Below are positions 48,828-57,950 of a DNA stretch of 64,000 nucleotides, in pieces. Source of the stretch: Trebonia sp036276115. GTDB lineage: Bacteria > Actinomycetota > Actinomycetes > Streptosporangiales > Streptosporangiaceae. Each line of letters starts with the position of its first letter. The stretch's first letter is position 1. The notes beneath the pieces were generated by a model, which saw only the letters and a program-made list of their open reading frames with translations, was not told where the DNA came from and made no database searches. Location of the stretch: assembly GCA_036276115.1 (NCBI GenBank), contig DATBEM010000029.1, positions 1-64,000 on the forward strand. The letters are read 5' to 3'. The position numbers and the translations under genes are program-made.

Positions 48828-51392
48828 GTGGACGACTTCGGATACCTCGACGCGAGCGCCTGGCCAGGGTGGGAGCCTTCTCCCGATTCCCGCTACGATT
48901 ACCCGCCGGATTTCCGCGAGGCCCGGCCGCCGGGCCGGCATCGCACGGCCGGCCAATTCGCTGCCCCGTACGCGGAGTCCCCGCAGTCGCAGCCCGGCTG
49001 GCCGGGACAGCCGGGCTGGGGTGAGCGGTCAGGGTGGCCCGAGTCGTCAGGCCGGCCAGGGCAGCCGGGCGAGACCCGGCAGGAATGGCTCATCCCCGGC
49101 CGCCCGCCGCCCGGCTTCGTCTTCCCGGCGCCTGCCGGGCCACCCCCGATCAGCGGCCCCCTGCCGCGCTGCCGCCCGGACGCCCGTGGCCAGGCGCCCG
49201 CAGGCTGGCCGGCTGACGGCGGCTGGTTCCCGGCCTACCGGCCTGACGGCGGTGGAGCCGGACCGGCCAGCCCGGTTGGCCGGACTGGCCCGCTCCCTCG
49301 CCCGGGGGGCGATGCCAGGCTGGAAAGCTGGTCGGCTGGCACCGGCCCAATGCCTGCTCACGGCCCCGGCGGGACCGGCCCGATGCCTCCGCACGGACTG
49401 GACGGCGGCGCCCCAGTTCCCCGTCATGGCCCTGGCGGCAGCCCGGCGCCGGGGTACCGTTCCGCCGATGCCGACGGCAACCCCGCTTACGGCGGCCAGC
49501 ACGGGCCGAGTGGCGGGGGGCGCTACCATGGCCCCGCGCCCGCACCCCGCCCCGCGCCCGCACCCCGCCCCGGGACCGCGGGAGCGGTCCCGCCTGGTGG
49601 CCTGGGCCGCAGCGGGGCGCTGCTGGGTTACCCGCCCGTCGGCGGCGGCCCGTTCGCGGCGTACCAGCCCGGCAGCGCCTCCGCTCCGGCTTACGGGCCG
49701 GGCGGCGCGGTTCCGCCCGGCGGCCTCGGCCGCAGTGGCGCCCTGCTCGGCTACCGTGCGGGCGGCGCCAGCCCGTTCGCCGGGCACCAGCCCGATGACA
49801 CCGATCCGCTCCCGCCTTACTGGCCAGCCGAAAGCGACGCGGCCGCCGGGCGACGGGCGGATGGCCCAGGCGTGTTCCCGGTGTTCCCGCCGGGCGCGGG
49901 CGGCCCGCAGCCGAGGCATGGCCGCGGCGACAGCGGCCCGTTTCCGCCCCACCGGCCTGGCGCGGGCGGCTCGGTGCCTGGCCGTCGGCCGGGCGATAGC
50001 GGCCCGCAGCCGAGATACCGGCCGGATGCCAGCGGCCCCCTGCCCGCCTATCGCGACAATGGCAGCCCGGCCCCCGCCGGCCGGCGCCGGGACAGCGGCC
50101 CGATCCTCGCTAGCGGGCCGGACGGCGGCGGCCCGCTGCCCCGGTACCGCTCCGGCGACACCGGGCCCGCGCGCTCGGCCGCGCCGCGCGGCGGCCGGCG
50201 CGGCCACCAGTCGCCCCTGGCGACCACGACGCTCCTGGCGGCGCCCGGCCCGGCCAGCGCCCCGGTTACCGGCCACGTAGAGCCCGCCCGCGATCAGGGC
50301 GCCTATGACCAGGCCCGCTACGATCAGGCCCCCCGCGATCAGGGCGCCTACGACCAGCTTGCCTACGACCGCACCGTCCCGGACCACTCCCGCCTGGCCG
50401 GCCCCACCCTCCTGGCTGCCCCGCCCGGGGCGCCCGCCGGCCACCAGCGCCTTCGTGACCAGCCCGGCCAGGACCAGCTCACCGACGAGGAGTCCCGGCA
50501 CGAGGGGTCCCTGTACGACGAGTCGTTCTACGACGAGCCCCGGCATGAGCAGTCGCTGTACCGCAGCCCCGCGACCAGCCGCTCCCGCGCTGGCGACCAG
50601 CCCGCCCGCGCGTCGGCTGGCCGCGAGGCCCTGGGCTGGCTCCCGTTCGGCAGCCGGGTCGTCCTGCTGCCCAGGGACGCCCCGGCCGCCGGGGCCGGCG
50701 AGGGGGAGCTGCGCGAGCACCGGGACGCCAGCGGCGGGTGGCTCCGCCCGGCCGTCTTCGGCGCCATGGACGGCCTGGTCACCAACGTCTCCCTGATCGC
50801 CGGGATCGGCGGTGGCGGCGGCGGGCACGCCATGATCGTCCTCACCGGCATCGCCGGCCTGATCGCGGGCGCGTTCTCCATGGCCACCGGCGAGTACATC
50901 TCGGTCGCCGCGCAAAACGAGCTGACGCTGGCGGAAGTCGACCTCGAGCGCAAGCAGCACGCCCGCGACCCGGAGGCCAAGCGCGCCCGCCTGGCCGAGG
51001 TCTACATGGACAAGGGCGTCTCGCCCAACCTCGCCGAGGCGGTCGTGCGGCAGATCTCGGCCGACCCCGAGCGGGCCGTGGCCGCCCACGTGCGCGAGGA
51101 GCTCGGCATCGACCCCGATGACCTCCCGTCGCCGCGCACGGCGGCGGTCGCGTCGCTGGCGTCGTTCACCGTCGGCGCGCTGCTGCCCCTGGCCCCCTTC
51201 CTGGTCGGGTTCCCGGTGCTCAGCGCCTCGCTGGCGACGGCCGGGGCGTCCGCGTTCGCCGGCGGCGCCGCCGTCGCCAGCCTGGCCGGCCGCCCCCGCC
51301 TGCTCGGCGGCCTGCGCCAGTTCACGGCCGCGTTCCTGGCGACCGGGGCGGCATTCCTGGTCGGCCACCTGGTCGGCGCCCACGTTGGGTAA
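48828..51392 (+). CDS. VIT1/CCC1-family metal transporter with a 620-residue low-complexity N-terminus
   Basis: 854 residues. Residues 626-854 are a complete VIT1/CCC1 domain (iron/manganese transport): WLRPAVFGAMDGLVTNVSLI, GIAGLIAGAFSMATGEYISV, the cytoplasmic metal-binding helices ELTLAEVDLERKQHA ... RARLAEVYMDKG, and three further helices to the end. Residues 1-625 are Gly/Pro/Arg/Asp/Tyr-rich with degenerate repeats of the sort GPLPxYRPDxSGP, later DQ/Y-rich (YDQARYDQAPRDQGAYDQ), then acidic (DESFYDEPRHEQS). Family members normally have no such extension. GTG 48828 after GGGGAGACGG. Next to the siderophore operon, suggesting a role in iron handling. Confidence 0.85.
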   Translation: MDDFGYLDASAWPGWEPSPDSRYDYPPDFREARPPGRHRTAGQFAAPYAESPQSQPGWPGQPGWGERSGWPESSGRPGQPGETRQEWLIPGRPPPGFVFPAPAGPPPISGPLPRCRPDARGQAPAGWPADGGWFPAYRPDGGGAGPASPVGRTGPLPRPGGDARLESWSAGTGPMPAHGPGGTGPMPPHGLDGGAPVPRHGPGGSPAPGYRSADADGNPAYGGQHGPSGGGRYHGPAPAPRPAPAPRPGTAGAVPPGGLGRSGALLGYPPVGGGPFAAYQPGSASAPAYGPGGAVPPGGLGRSGALLGYRAGGASPFAGHQPDDTDPLPPYWPAESDAAAGRRADGPGVFPVFPPGAGGPQPRHGRGDSGPFPPHRPGAGGSVPGRRPGDSGPQPRYRPDASGPLPAYRDNGSPAPAGRRRDSGPILASGPDGGGPLPRYRSGDTGPARSAAPRGGRRGHQSPLATTTLLAAPGPASAPVTGHVEPARDQGAYDQARYDQAPRDQGAYDQLAYDRTVPDHSRLAGPTLLAAPPGAPAGHQRLRDQPGQDQLTDEESRHEGSLYDESFYDEPRHEQSLYRSPATSRSRAGDQPARASAGREALGWLPFGSRVVLLPRDAPAAGAGEGELREHRDASGGWLRPAVFGAMDGLVTNVSLIAGIGGGGGGHAMIVLTGIAGLIAGAFSMATGEYISVAAQNELTLAEVDLERKQHARDPEAKRARLAEVYMDKGVSPNLAEAVVRQISADPERAVAAHVREELGIDPDDLPSPRTAAVASLASFTVGALLPLAPFLVGFPVLSASLATAGASAFAGGAAVASLAGRPRLLGGLRQFTAAFLATGAAFLVGHLVGAHVG

Positions 51393-51437
51393 CACGGGGG
51401 GTAGCGCCCATGGCGGCTAGCACGGCCGGGTAGCGCC

Positions 51438-52700
51438 TCACCCGGTGCCAAGGTAATGGAAGCCGGGCCCCGGGTGCATGAGGAAGCCGTGGTGGGAGAT
51501 GTTCCAGGCGTAGGCGCCGGCCAGGCCGAAGGCGAGCAGGTCACCCGCCCGCACCCGGTCCACCGGCACGTCCCGCGCGAGCACGTCCCTGGGCGTGCAC
51601 AGCTGGCCGGCCACCGTCAGCGGTTCCGATACCACCGCCGGGCGCGCCCAGTCGTGCGCCCACCGCTCGCCCGGCAGCACCGCGAACGGCTGGCTGTGCC
51701 CCTTGGCGGCCGGGGTCCGCAGGTGGTGCGTGCCCCCCGCGACCACCGCGAACGTCCGGCCGTGGCTGCGCTTCACGTCGAGGACCCGGGTCACGTACCA
51801 GCCGCAGTACGCGGTCAGGGCCCGGCCCGGCTCGATCCGGATCGTCTCGCCCGCCCGCGCGGCCGCCGCCAGCCCGGCCCCGTAGCGCGCCCAGTCGAAT
51901 CGCGTCCCCGGCGCCCCGTAGTCCACGCCCATCCCGCCGCCGAGGTTCACCTCGGGCGCGCGCACCCCATGGCGCGCGCACCACGCCCGCGCGAACCGCA
52001 GGACGCGCCCGGCCGACTCCAGCAGCGCGGCCGCGTCCAGCCCGCTCGCCAGGTGCGCGTGCAGCCCCCGCAGCCGCACCTGCCCCGCCTCCGCGCTCCC
52101 GGCCGCGAGCCACCCCGCGCAGTCGTCCAGGCCCGCGGGGTCCAGGCCGAACGGGCTCGGTCCCCCCATCACGAGCCCGCTCGCGCTCGCCGGGCCATCG
52201 TCCTCGCCGGCCGCCAGGTTGGCCCGCAGCAGGATGTCCGCCCGGCGCCCGGCGGCGAGGGCGGCCGCGCCGAGTAGCCGCAGCTCGTGCAGGCTCTCCA
52301 CGTGGAACCGGGCGACGCCCGCGGCGAGGGCGGCCGCGATCTCGCCCGCCGTCTTGCCCGGCCCCCCGAACGCCAGCCGCGCCCCCGCCGCGGCCGCCGC
52401 CACGTGCCGCAGCTCGCCCCCCGAGGACACCTCCAGCCCGTCGGCCCGGCCCGCCACGACCCGCACCAGGGCCGGATCGGGATTGGCCTTGACCGCGTAG
52501 AACAGCTCGGCCCGCGCCCCGACGGCGGCCCGGACCCCGGCCACGTGGGCGGCCAGCCCGTCCAGGTCATAGACGTAGGCCGGCAGCGACGCCTCCGCGC
52601 GCCCCAGTTCCCGGGCGATCTCCCGCACGGCCGAGGGCACGACCAGGCCAGGCCCGTCCGCGCCTTTCACGGAACCCCCCGCCGGCCGGGGCGTCAGCAT
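51438..52700 (-). CDS. PLP-dependent (type III) decarboxylase of the siderophore operon
   Basis: 420 residues, alanine-racemase/ornithine-DAP-decarboxylase fold. PLP lysine in ELFYAVKANPDPALV; VNLGGGMGVDYG and IRIEPGRALTAYCGWYV are phosphate-binding motifs; C-terminal barrel with GQLCTPRDVLARDV (catalytic Cys region) and GAYAWNISHHGFLMHPGP. Related proteins in NIS clusters (PvsE, SbnH) decarboxylate a citryl-amino acid intermediate. ATG 52700 overlaps the end of the upstream synthetase gene by 7 bases. Last gene of the operon. Confidence 0.9.
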   Translation of the reverse strand: MLTPRPAGGSVKGADGPGLVVPSAVREIARELGRAEASLPAYVYDLDGLAAHVAGVRAAVGARAELFYAVKANPDPALVRVVAGRADGLEVSSGGELRHVAAAAAGARLAFGGPGKTAGEIAAALAAGVARFHVESLHELRLLGAAALAAGRRADILLRANLAAGEDDGPASASGLVMGGPSPFGLDPAGLDDCAGWLAAGSAEAGQVRLRGLHAHLASGLDAAALLESAGRVLRFARAWCARHGVRAPEVNLGGGMGVDYGAPGTRFDWARYGAGLAAAARAGETIRIEPGRALTAYCGWYVTRVLDVKRSHGRTFAVVAGGTHHLRTPAAKGHSQPFAVLPGERWAHDWARPAVVSEPLTVAGQLCTPRDVLARDVPVDRVRAGDLLAFGLAGAYAWNISHHGFLMHPGPGFHYLGTG

Positions 52701-54397
52701 GCGGCGAGGACTTCCCGCGCCCGCAGGGCGGGCCGCCCGCCCAGGGGGTTACGGACGGCCAGGTAAGCCGCCTCCCGGTCCGCGCCGCGCGCCCACCGCA
52801 GCCGCAGGTTCGCCTTGGCCGGCAGCGGGACCCCGGCCAGGACCGCCCGCAGTTCCGGCGCGCCGCCATGGTCGCGCGCGAACCCGGCCAGCACCGCCCG
52901 CAGCCGGTCCCACAGGGCACGCTCGAACTCGCCGCCCGCGCCCGGGAACCGGTCGGCGACCGCTGCCGCGATCTCGGCCAGGTGATTGACGATGAGGCAG
53001 TAGGCGACCCGGTTCCAGCCCCGCTCGCCGTCGTAGGCCAGGGCGCTGGCGACGCCGGGCTTGAGCGACGCCAGCAGCGCGCCGTGGCGGGCGGCGACCA
53101 GCTTGACCCCTTCCAGGTCCCGGAATATCGCCTGCACCGGGTGCCCGCGGTCGTCCACCCCGATGAGGACGTTCTGCAGGTGCGGCTCCAGGATCACCCC
53201 GTGGGAGAACAATGCGTGCAGCGCCGGCGGCGCCACCGCCCGGACGTAGGCCTCCCACCAGCCGAGCAGCCAGTCGCCGTCCCGCCCGTCGAGCAGCCCG
53301 CCCGGAGCCTGCGGCCCGGCTGCGGCGACGGTGGGCGGCTCGGCCAGGGCGGCCGCCAGCACCGGGGTGACGCCGGGCGCGAGATGGTCCCGCAGGCCCT
53401 CGCGGACCAGGACCGCCAGCCCCTCGGCGGCGTCAGTCTGGCCGAGGGAGACCGTCCGGTAGCCCGGCTCGCGCAGCAGGCGGGTGCCGGGGAACCGGGC
53501 CGCCAGGTCGGCCAGCACCGGGTCGAGCAGCCGGGTCAGGGCGACCGAGCCGGCCAGCTCGTACCACGAGTTCTTCCGCACGCAGTTGGTGATCCGCACG
53601 TTGAGGCTGAACTTGCAGAACGCGTCGGCGACCGGGTCGTAGACCGTGCGGACCGATGACGTCGGCGCCACCAGGCGGCTCCCCGGGCCGAGGTCAACCA
53701 GCCGCCCGTCCCCGAGCGCCCGCCCGAGCCACGGCCGGGTTTCCAGCAGCCGCAGCTGCCACGGGTGGGCGGGCAGCGCGTGGTACCCGGCCGGCGCGGC
53801 CGGGCCGCCGAGCCGGTCCAGCGCCGTCGCGTCGCCGACGGCGTCCAGCACGTCGTCGCGCACCGCCAGGAACCGCAGCGGGAACCGCGCCCCCGCCTCC
53901 GGCGCGAAGTCCAGCCAGTCACCCGCCCCGCCCCCGCGCGCCTTCGGCGCCGGGTGAAACCGGTGCCCCGCCACCAGCGCCTGCTCGCTGCGCACGTACC
54001 GCGCGATCCGCGCGTCGCTGTCTGTCCCGGTAGTGCCCGGCCCGCCCGGCCGGGCGCCGAGGATGGCGGTGGTAGCGGCGTGGCTGCTGCGGACCTGGGC
54101 CGCGAACTCCTCGTTGGGGACGCCGGTCGCGAGCGTGAGCTCGCCGGCGATCAGCTCCGCCAGCTGCTCCCAGCCCACCGCGTCCCAGCCGCTCCCGGCG
54201 CGCAGGGCCGCCTCGCCCGCCAGCCGGGGGCCGAGGCCCGCCGACGGCCGCCGGGTGGCGACCCGCAGCACGGCACCGGACCGGGCCAGCCGGACGAGCA
54301 GGTGCCCGTCATCCTCCAGCACCTGCTCCTCGGGGGCCGACACCTCGCGGATGAGGCAGTTCAGCAGGGCCTGGGTGGTCAGCTGATCGGGGTTCAC
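52694..54397 (-). CDS. NIS siderophore synthetase (IucA/IucC family), second copy
   Basis: 567 residues. ATP-dependent condensation of a carboxylate with an amine or alcohol. Visible motifs: GYHALPAHPWQLRLLE (HPWQ), LVAPTSSVRTVYDP, FCKFSLNVRITNCVRKNSW (Lys/Arg binding ATP), FSHGVILEPHLQNVLIGV, and FRDLEGVKLVAARH. This order is standard for the family. GTG 54397 overlaps the preceding stop (GTGA) and has AAGGAG six bases upstream. Comparable to PvsD/PvsB-type enzymes. Confidence 0.93.
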   Translation of the reverse strand: MNPDQLTTQALLNCLIREVSAPEEQVLEDDGHLLVRLARSGAVLRVATRRPSAGLGPRLAGEAALRAGSGWDAVGWEQLAELIAGELTLATGVPNEEFAAQVRSSHAATTAILGARPGGPGTTGTDSDARIARYVRSEQALVAGHRFHPAPKARGGGAGDWLDFAPEAGARFPLRFLAVRDDVLDAVGDATALDRLGGPAAPAGYHALPAHPWQLRLLETRPWLGRALGDGRLVDLGPGSRLVAPTSSVRTVYDPVADAFCKFSLNVRITNCVRKNSWYELAGSVALTRLLDPVLADLAARFPGTRLLREPGYRTVSLGQTDAAEGLAVLVREGLRDHLAPGVTPVLAAALAEPPTVAAAGPQAPGGLLDGRDGDWLLGWWEAYVRAVAPPALHALFSHGVILEPHLQNVLIGVDDRGHPVQAIFRDLEGVKLVAARHGALLASLKPGVASALAYDGERGWNRVAYCLIVNHLAEIAAAVADRFPGAGGEFERALWDRLRAVLAGFARDHGGAPELRAVLAGVPLPAKANLRLRWARGADREAAYLAVRNPLGGRPALRAREVLAAC

Positions 54398-56406
54398 GCA
54401 CGGCTCCTTACGGCGGCGGCTGGCCTGAGGTAGTTGGGTCCGGTGGTGCCGTAGAACTTGTTGATGTCGCTGGCGCCGGTGCGCGACTTGGCGACCAGGG
54501 TTCCCGCCGTGACCATCGACTTGCCGGTCAGCCGGCCGGCGTCCAGGACGCGGGCGCGCAGCACCGCGGTCGCCGGCCACGCGGCGTCCCGGTCCAGCGC
54601 GGCCGCCAGGTTCCGCCGCACCAGGCCGAGCAGGTCCCCCAGCGGGGCGACCCCGTGCCCGGCGAGGCCGAACGCGAGCGCTCCCGCGCACAGGTGCACC
54701 GTGATCGTGGTGAACACGTCCGCCAGGGCGTCGTCGGATCCGGTCAGCAGCCGCCGGTCCGCGAACGCGGCCTCGCCCGGGGCGGCGGCGCCGAGGGCGG
54801 ACGCCAGGCGCGGCCAGTGGATCAGCGCCCCGTCGAAGTCCTTCACCAGCAACCGGGGCGCCGCCGCCCGGGACGGGGCACGCGCCGCTGGCCGGGCGAG
54901 CACGACGGCGCAGTTCTGCTGGTGGGACTCCAGCGCGATGCCGTACCGGGCGAACAGCCGCACGCCCACGTCGAACAGCGCCCGCAGGTAAGCGTCGAAC
55001 AGCCTGAGCGCGTTCCCGGCGCCCGCCCAGCGGCTGAGCTCCTCGATGACCAGCGGGCGCCCGCTCCCGGTGGCGTCCGGCCCCGGCGCGAGCAGCGCCG
55101 CCACCGGGACGAGGCGGCATTCCTCCAGCCCCGCTGGCAGGAGCCGCCGCAGGTACCCCAGGCACGGGTGCCCCGCGTGCGCGTAGCTGCCCTCATCCGC
55201 TAGCAGCAGGGCGGACAGCCCCGGGTCGGCCGCGGCGGCAGTGGCCAGGATGTCCCGCACCAGCGCGCCGTCCGCGAGGGTGCCCGGCGGCAGGAGCCGC
55301 CGGTTGCGCAGCCCGAGCGTGCTCGTCGGCAACGGCAGCTTCAGGTGCGTGCCCGGCTGCCCGGTGACGGCGACGGTCCGGGTTGACAGCGTCGGCGCCA
55401 CCCACAGCCCGGTCCCCGGCGCGAGGAAGGCCGACGCCCGCACGCCCGCCTCGCGGGTTGTCCGGCTCCCGCCCGTGGCCCCGGCCGCCTGCCCGGCCGT
55501 CTTGCTCCCGACGGCACCGCCGCCTGGCCCGCTGTCCGTCCCGCTGGCCGTCCGTGCGGCAAGCCGGGCCTCGGCCAGCGCCTGGCCGATCGCCTCCCGG
55601 GCCGTGACCGGGTGCACCGGCACCAGCTCATGGGTGTCGGCGAGCGAGTCCGCCAGCCCGACCTGGCCCGGCACCGGCCAGCCGGGCGGCGGGTCGCCGT
55701 GGTCGCCCGCGACCACCAGCCGCCCGCGCGGTACCGCCAGCCAGCGCAGCGTGAACTGGGGCAGGAACTCGGGCGCGTAGCGTCGCGAGTCCTGCTCGCT
55801 GAACCCCAGCCGCGCCGGCGAAGTCGGGTAGGCCGGATGCGGCTGGGCGGCGGCTAGCGCCTCATAGCGCAGCAGCCCGAGCGGCCCGCACCAGCCGTCG
55901 GGCGCCGCCCGCCACAGCCGCGCGAGCCGGGCGCGGGCGGCGGGCACCCACTCGTCGTGCAGCCGTAGCGTGGCCAGGGCGACGCGGCACTCGGCCGCGA
56001 ACGTGGCCGCCCCCTCGGCGTCGAGCGGGTCGCCCAGCGCTGCCACCAGCGCGTCCACTAGGTCGAGCGTCAGCGGCGGCCCGCCGGGTTCCCGGCGGGC
56101 CCGCCAGTCCGCCAGGAAGCCATCGCGCTCTAGCGGCACCCGCGTTCCCGTGGCGCCCGTCCCCGCAGCCGCATCGGCCCCGGCGGCAACGCCGGCGCTC
56201 GCCGGAAGGTCGAGAACCGCCCCGCCGCCGTCGAGCCGCACCCATGCGGCCAGGCCGCCGAAGTCCTCCCGCAGCAGCGTGTCGATGACCCGGGCGGCCA
56301 GCTCGTGCTCCCGGTCCCGCCCGGCCGCCGGGCTGGCGCCGGCACCGGGGGCAGCAGCACCGGGGGCAGCAGCACCGGGGGCACCGGCATCGCAGGCGGG
56401 GCTCAC
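54394..56406 (-). CDS. NIS siderophore synthetase (IucA/IucC family), first copy
   Basis: 670 residues, longer than the second copy through an Ala/Pro-rich N-terminus (about 28 residues) and an insertion around residues 275-325 (SGTDSGPGGGAVGSKTAG). Motifs: LVPVHPVTAREAIG, WVAPTLSTRTVAVTG, HLKLPLPTSTLGLRNRRLLP, ALESHQQNCAVVLA and LLVKDFDGALIHW; then LTGKSMVTAGTLVAKS. GTG 56406 overlaps the ATP-grasp stop (GTGA). It is more diverged than the second copy but keeps the ATP-site residues. Likely adds one arm of the citrate backbone. Confidence 0.9.
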   Translation of the reverse strand: MSPACDAGAPGAAAPGAAAPGAGASPAAGRDREHELAARVIDTLLREDFGGLAAWVRLDGGGAVLDLPASAGVAAGADAAAGTGATGTRVPLERDGFLADWRARREPGGPPLTLDLVDALVAALGDPLDAEGAATFAAECRVALATLRLHDEWVPAARARLARLWRAAPDGWCGPLGLLRYEALAAAQPHPAYPTSPARLGFSEQDSRRYAPEFLPQFTLRWLAVPRGRLVVAGDHGDPPPGWPVPGQVGLADSLADTHELVPVHPVTAREAIGQALAEARLAARTASGTDSGPGGGAVGSKTAGQAAGATGGSRTTREAGVRASAFLAPGTGLWVAPTLSTRTVAVTGQPGTHLKLPLPTSTLGLRNRRLLPPGTLADGALVRDILATAAAADPGLSALLLADEGSYAHAGHPCLGYLRRLLPAGLEECRLVPVAALLAPGPDATGSGRPLVIEELSRWAGAGNALRLFDAYLRALFDVGVRLFARYGIALESHQQNCAVVLARPAARAPSRAAAPRLLVKDFDGALIHWPRLASALGAAAPGEAAFADRRLLTGSDDALADVFTTITVHLCAGALAFGLAGHGVAPLGDLLGLVRRNLAAALDRDAAWPATAVLRARVLDAGRLTGKSMVTAGTLVAKSRTGASDINKFYGTTGPNYLRPAAAVRSRA

Positions 56407-57764
56407 GCGCCCGGCTCCGTGATCGCCCAGGCCCCGCCAGCGCGCGCCGCCGCGACGGCCCGCTCGGCCGCCCCCTCGTCTGGCCCGATCGCGGTGATCA
56501 CCGCCAGGTAGTCCCGGTTGGTCCCGGTCACCTCGATCCGGTCGCCGTCCGCCCGCCAGGGCCAGCAGGAGACCGCGACGCCATCAGCCGCGTCCCCGAG
56601 CCGGTCCCCGAGCGGCCCGGCGGGGGGCACGCCAGTCAGCACGCCCGCCCGGCCGGCCACGACGTAGTCAACGATCGCGTGCGCCGCTGGTGATCCGGCC
56701 GCCTCCCGCTCGCCGGCGGGCGCCCCTGGTTGCCCTGGCACCGGCGCGGTGATCACCAGCCCGGCCGGCCCGGGCGGGACCAGCGGCAAGGGCTCCCCGA
56801 GGTACACCCGCAGCACCGCCTCGAACAGGTCGGTGCCGAGCAGGTCGCCCAGGACGAAGTCGCACGTGTCGCCGATCAGCCGGTCGTTGACCTCGATCAG
56901 GGCCGGCCCGCGATCGCCGGCGACGTACTCGGTGTGGCACGGGCCGAACGACCCGCCCAGCGCGTCCAGCGCCGCCAGCACGTGCGCCCGGTCCGCCTGC
57001 GGCGGCGGCCCGGTCCAGGTGAGGCGCTCCTCGATGAACAGCGGGGGCGGCGACAGCCGGGTCGCGAACCCGCCGAGGATCCAGGTCGTGCGGCCGTCGC
57101 TGAGCGTCTCCATCGTCCGCAGGCCGCCGGGGAGGTACTCCTCGGCGACCAGCGCCTCACCGGGCCGCCGGGCGCCGACCCGCGCGCACTGCCGGGCCAG
57201 TTCAGCGGCGCTGGCGACCAGCGTCACGTCCTCGCTCGCGACCCCCTCGGCGGGCTTCAGCACGACCGGGTACGCCAGCGCGCCGAGGGCGGCCGGGTCG
57301 GCGCCCGCCAGCAGCGTCCCGCCCGGGATCTCCAGCGCCGCGACCTGCTCGGTGCCCGTTTCCGCGAGCCGCCGGCGCATCAGCGGCTTGTTCTTGGCCC
57401 GCAGCGCCGCCCGCCAGTCCTTGCCCGGCCGTCCGAAGTACGCCGCCGCCAGCGCGGCCTGCGCCTGCAGGTGATCGGAGTTGGTGACGATCGCGTCGGC
57501 CGGCGGCCCGGCCGCGATCGCCGCGATCAGCGCCCGGAAGTCCCGCACGTCGCACCCGAGCATCCGCACCGGGGCGGGGCCGGGCAGCGGGTCGCCGGGG
57601 GCGCCGCCCGGGCGGGGCAGCCGCCGCGAGCGGGCGATCGCCTGCTCGTGCTCGCGCGGCTTGTCGGTCAGCAGCAGCACGTCGAGGCCGAGCCGGGCCG
57701 CGGCGGGAAGGAAACCGAAGATGACGGACTCGGTTGGCTTGGACGCGACCAGGCAGAGGCGCAC
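56403..57764 (-). CDS. ATP-grasp ligase, first gene of the siderophore operon
   Basis: 453 residues. N-terminal MRLCLVASKPTESVIFGFLP, central nucleotide domain YPVVLKPAEGVASEDVTLVA (ATP-binding Lys), VAEEYLPGGLRTMETLSDG and metal-binding PALIEVNDRLIGDTCDF. ATP-grasp enzymes join a carboxyl group to an amine; the corresponding gene in vibrioferrin clusters is pvsA. GTG 57764 with AAGGGG upstream. An iron box lies 15-33 bases before the start, so the four-gene operon should be expressed in iron limitation. Confidence 0.9.
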   Translation of the reverse strand: MRLCLVASKPTESVIFGFLPAAARLGLDVLLLTDKPREHEQAIARSRRLPRPGGAPGDPLPGPAPVRMLGCDVRDFRALIAAIAAGPPADAIVTNSDHLQAQAALAAAYFGRPGKDWRAALRAKNKPLMRRRLAETGTEQVAALEIPGGTLLAGADPAALGALAYPVVLKPAEGVASEDVTLVASAAELARQCARVGARRPGEALVAEEYLPGGLRTMETLSDGRTTWILGGFATRLSPPPLFIEERLTWTGPPPQADRAHVLAALDALGGSFGPCHTEYVAGDRGPALIEVNDRLIGDTCDFVLGDLLGTDLFEAVLRVYLGEPLPLVPPGPAGLVITAPVPGQPGAPAGEREAAGSPAAHAIVDYVVAGRAGVLTGVPPAGPLGDRLGDAADGVAVSCWPWRADGDRIEVTGTNRDYLAVITAIGPDEGAAERAVAAARAGGAWAITEPGA

Positions 57765-57778
57765 TCAGTCCCCTTGGC

Positions 57779-57797
57779 TTAGCTTAGGCTAACCTAA
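57779..57797 (-). promoter_or_regulatory. IdeR/DmdR iron box of the siderophore operon
   Basis: TTAGCTTAGGCTAACCTAA, 18 of 19 matches to the consensus TTAGGTTAGGCTAACCTAA, 14 bases before the GTG of the ATP-grasp gene. The operon is transcribed leftwards from here. Confidence 0.93.
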
Positions 57798-57950
57798 CCG
57801 CCCGATCGTAGCGCGACGGCGGCGTCACCGACGGCGAATCAGTGCCGTCGTTAAGATCCGCTGCCCCTCCGTAAGAGTTGCGTCATGCGCCCGCCGCGCC
57901 CGGGCCCGAACCGGCGCGACGCCCGCCGGCGGCATACCGTGGAGGGCGTG

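Noticed and set aside
48787..50280. 497-codon plus-strand frame overlapping the N-terminal arm of the CCC1-type gene
   Set aside because: Arg/Ala/Pro-rich out-of-frame reading; the other frame continues into the transporter domain and has the better ribosome site.
49047..51395. Minus-strand open frame of 782 codons opposite the CCC1-type gene
   Set aside because: No motif and no ribosome site; the plus-strand frame ends in a complete transporter domain.
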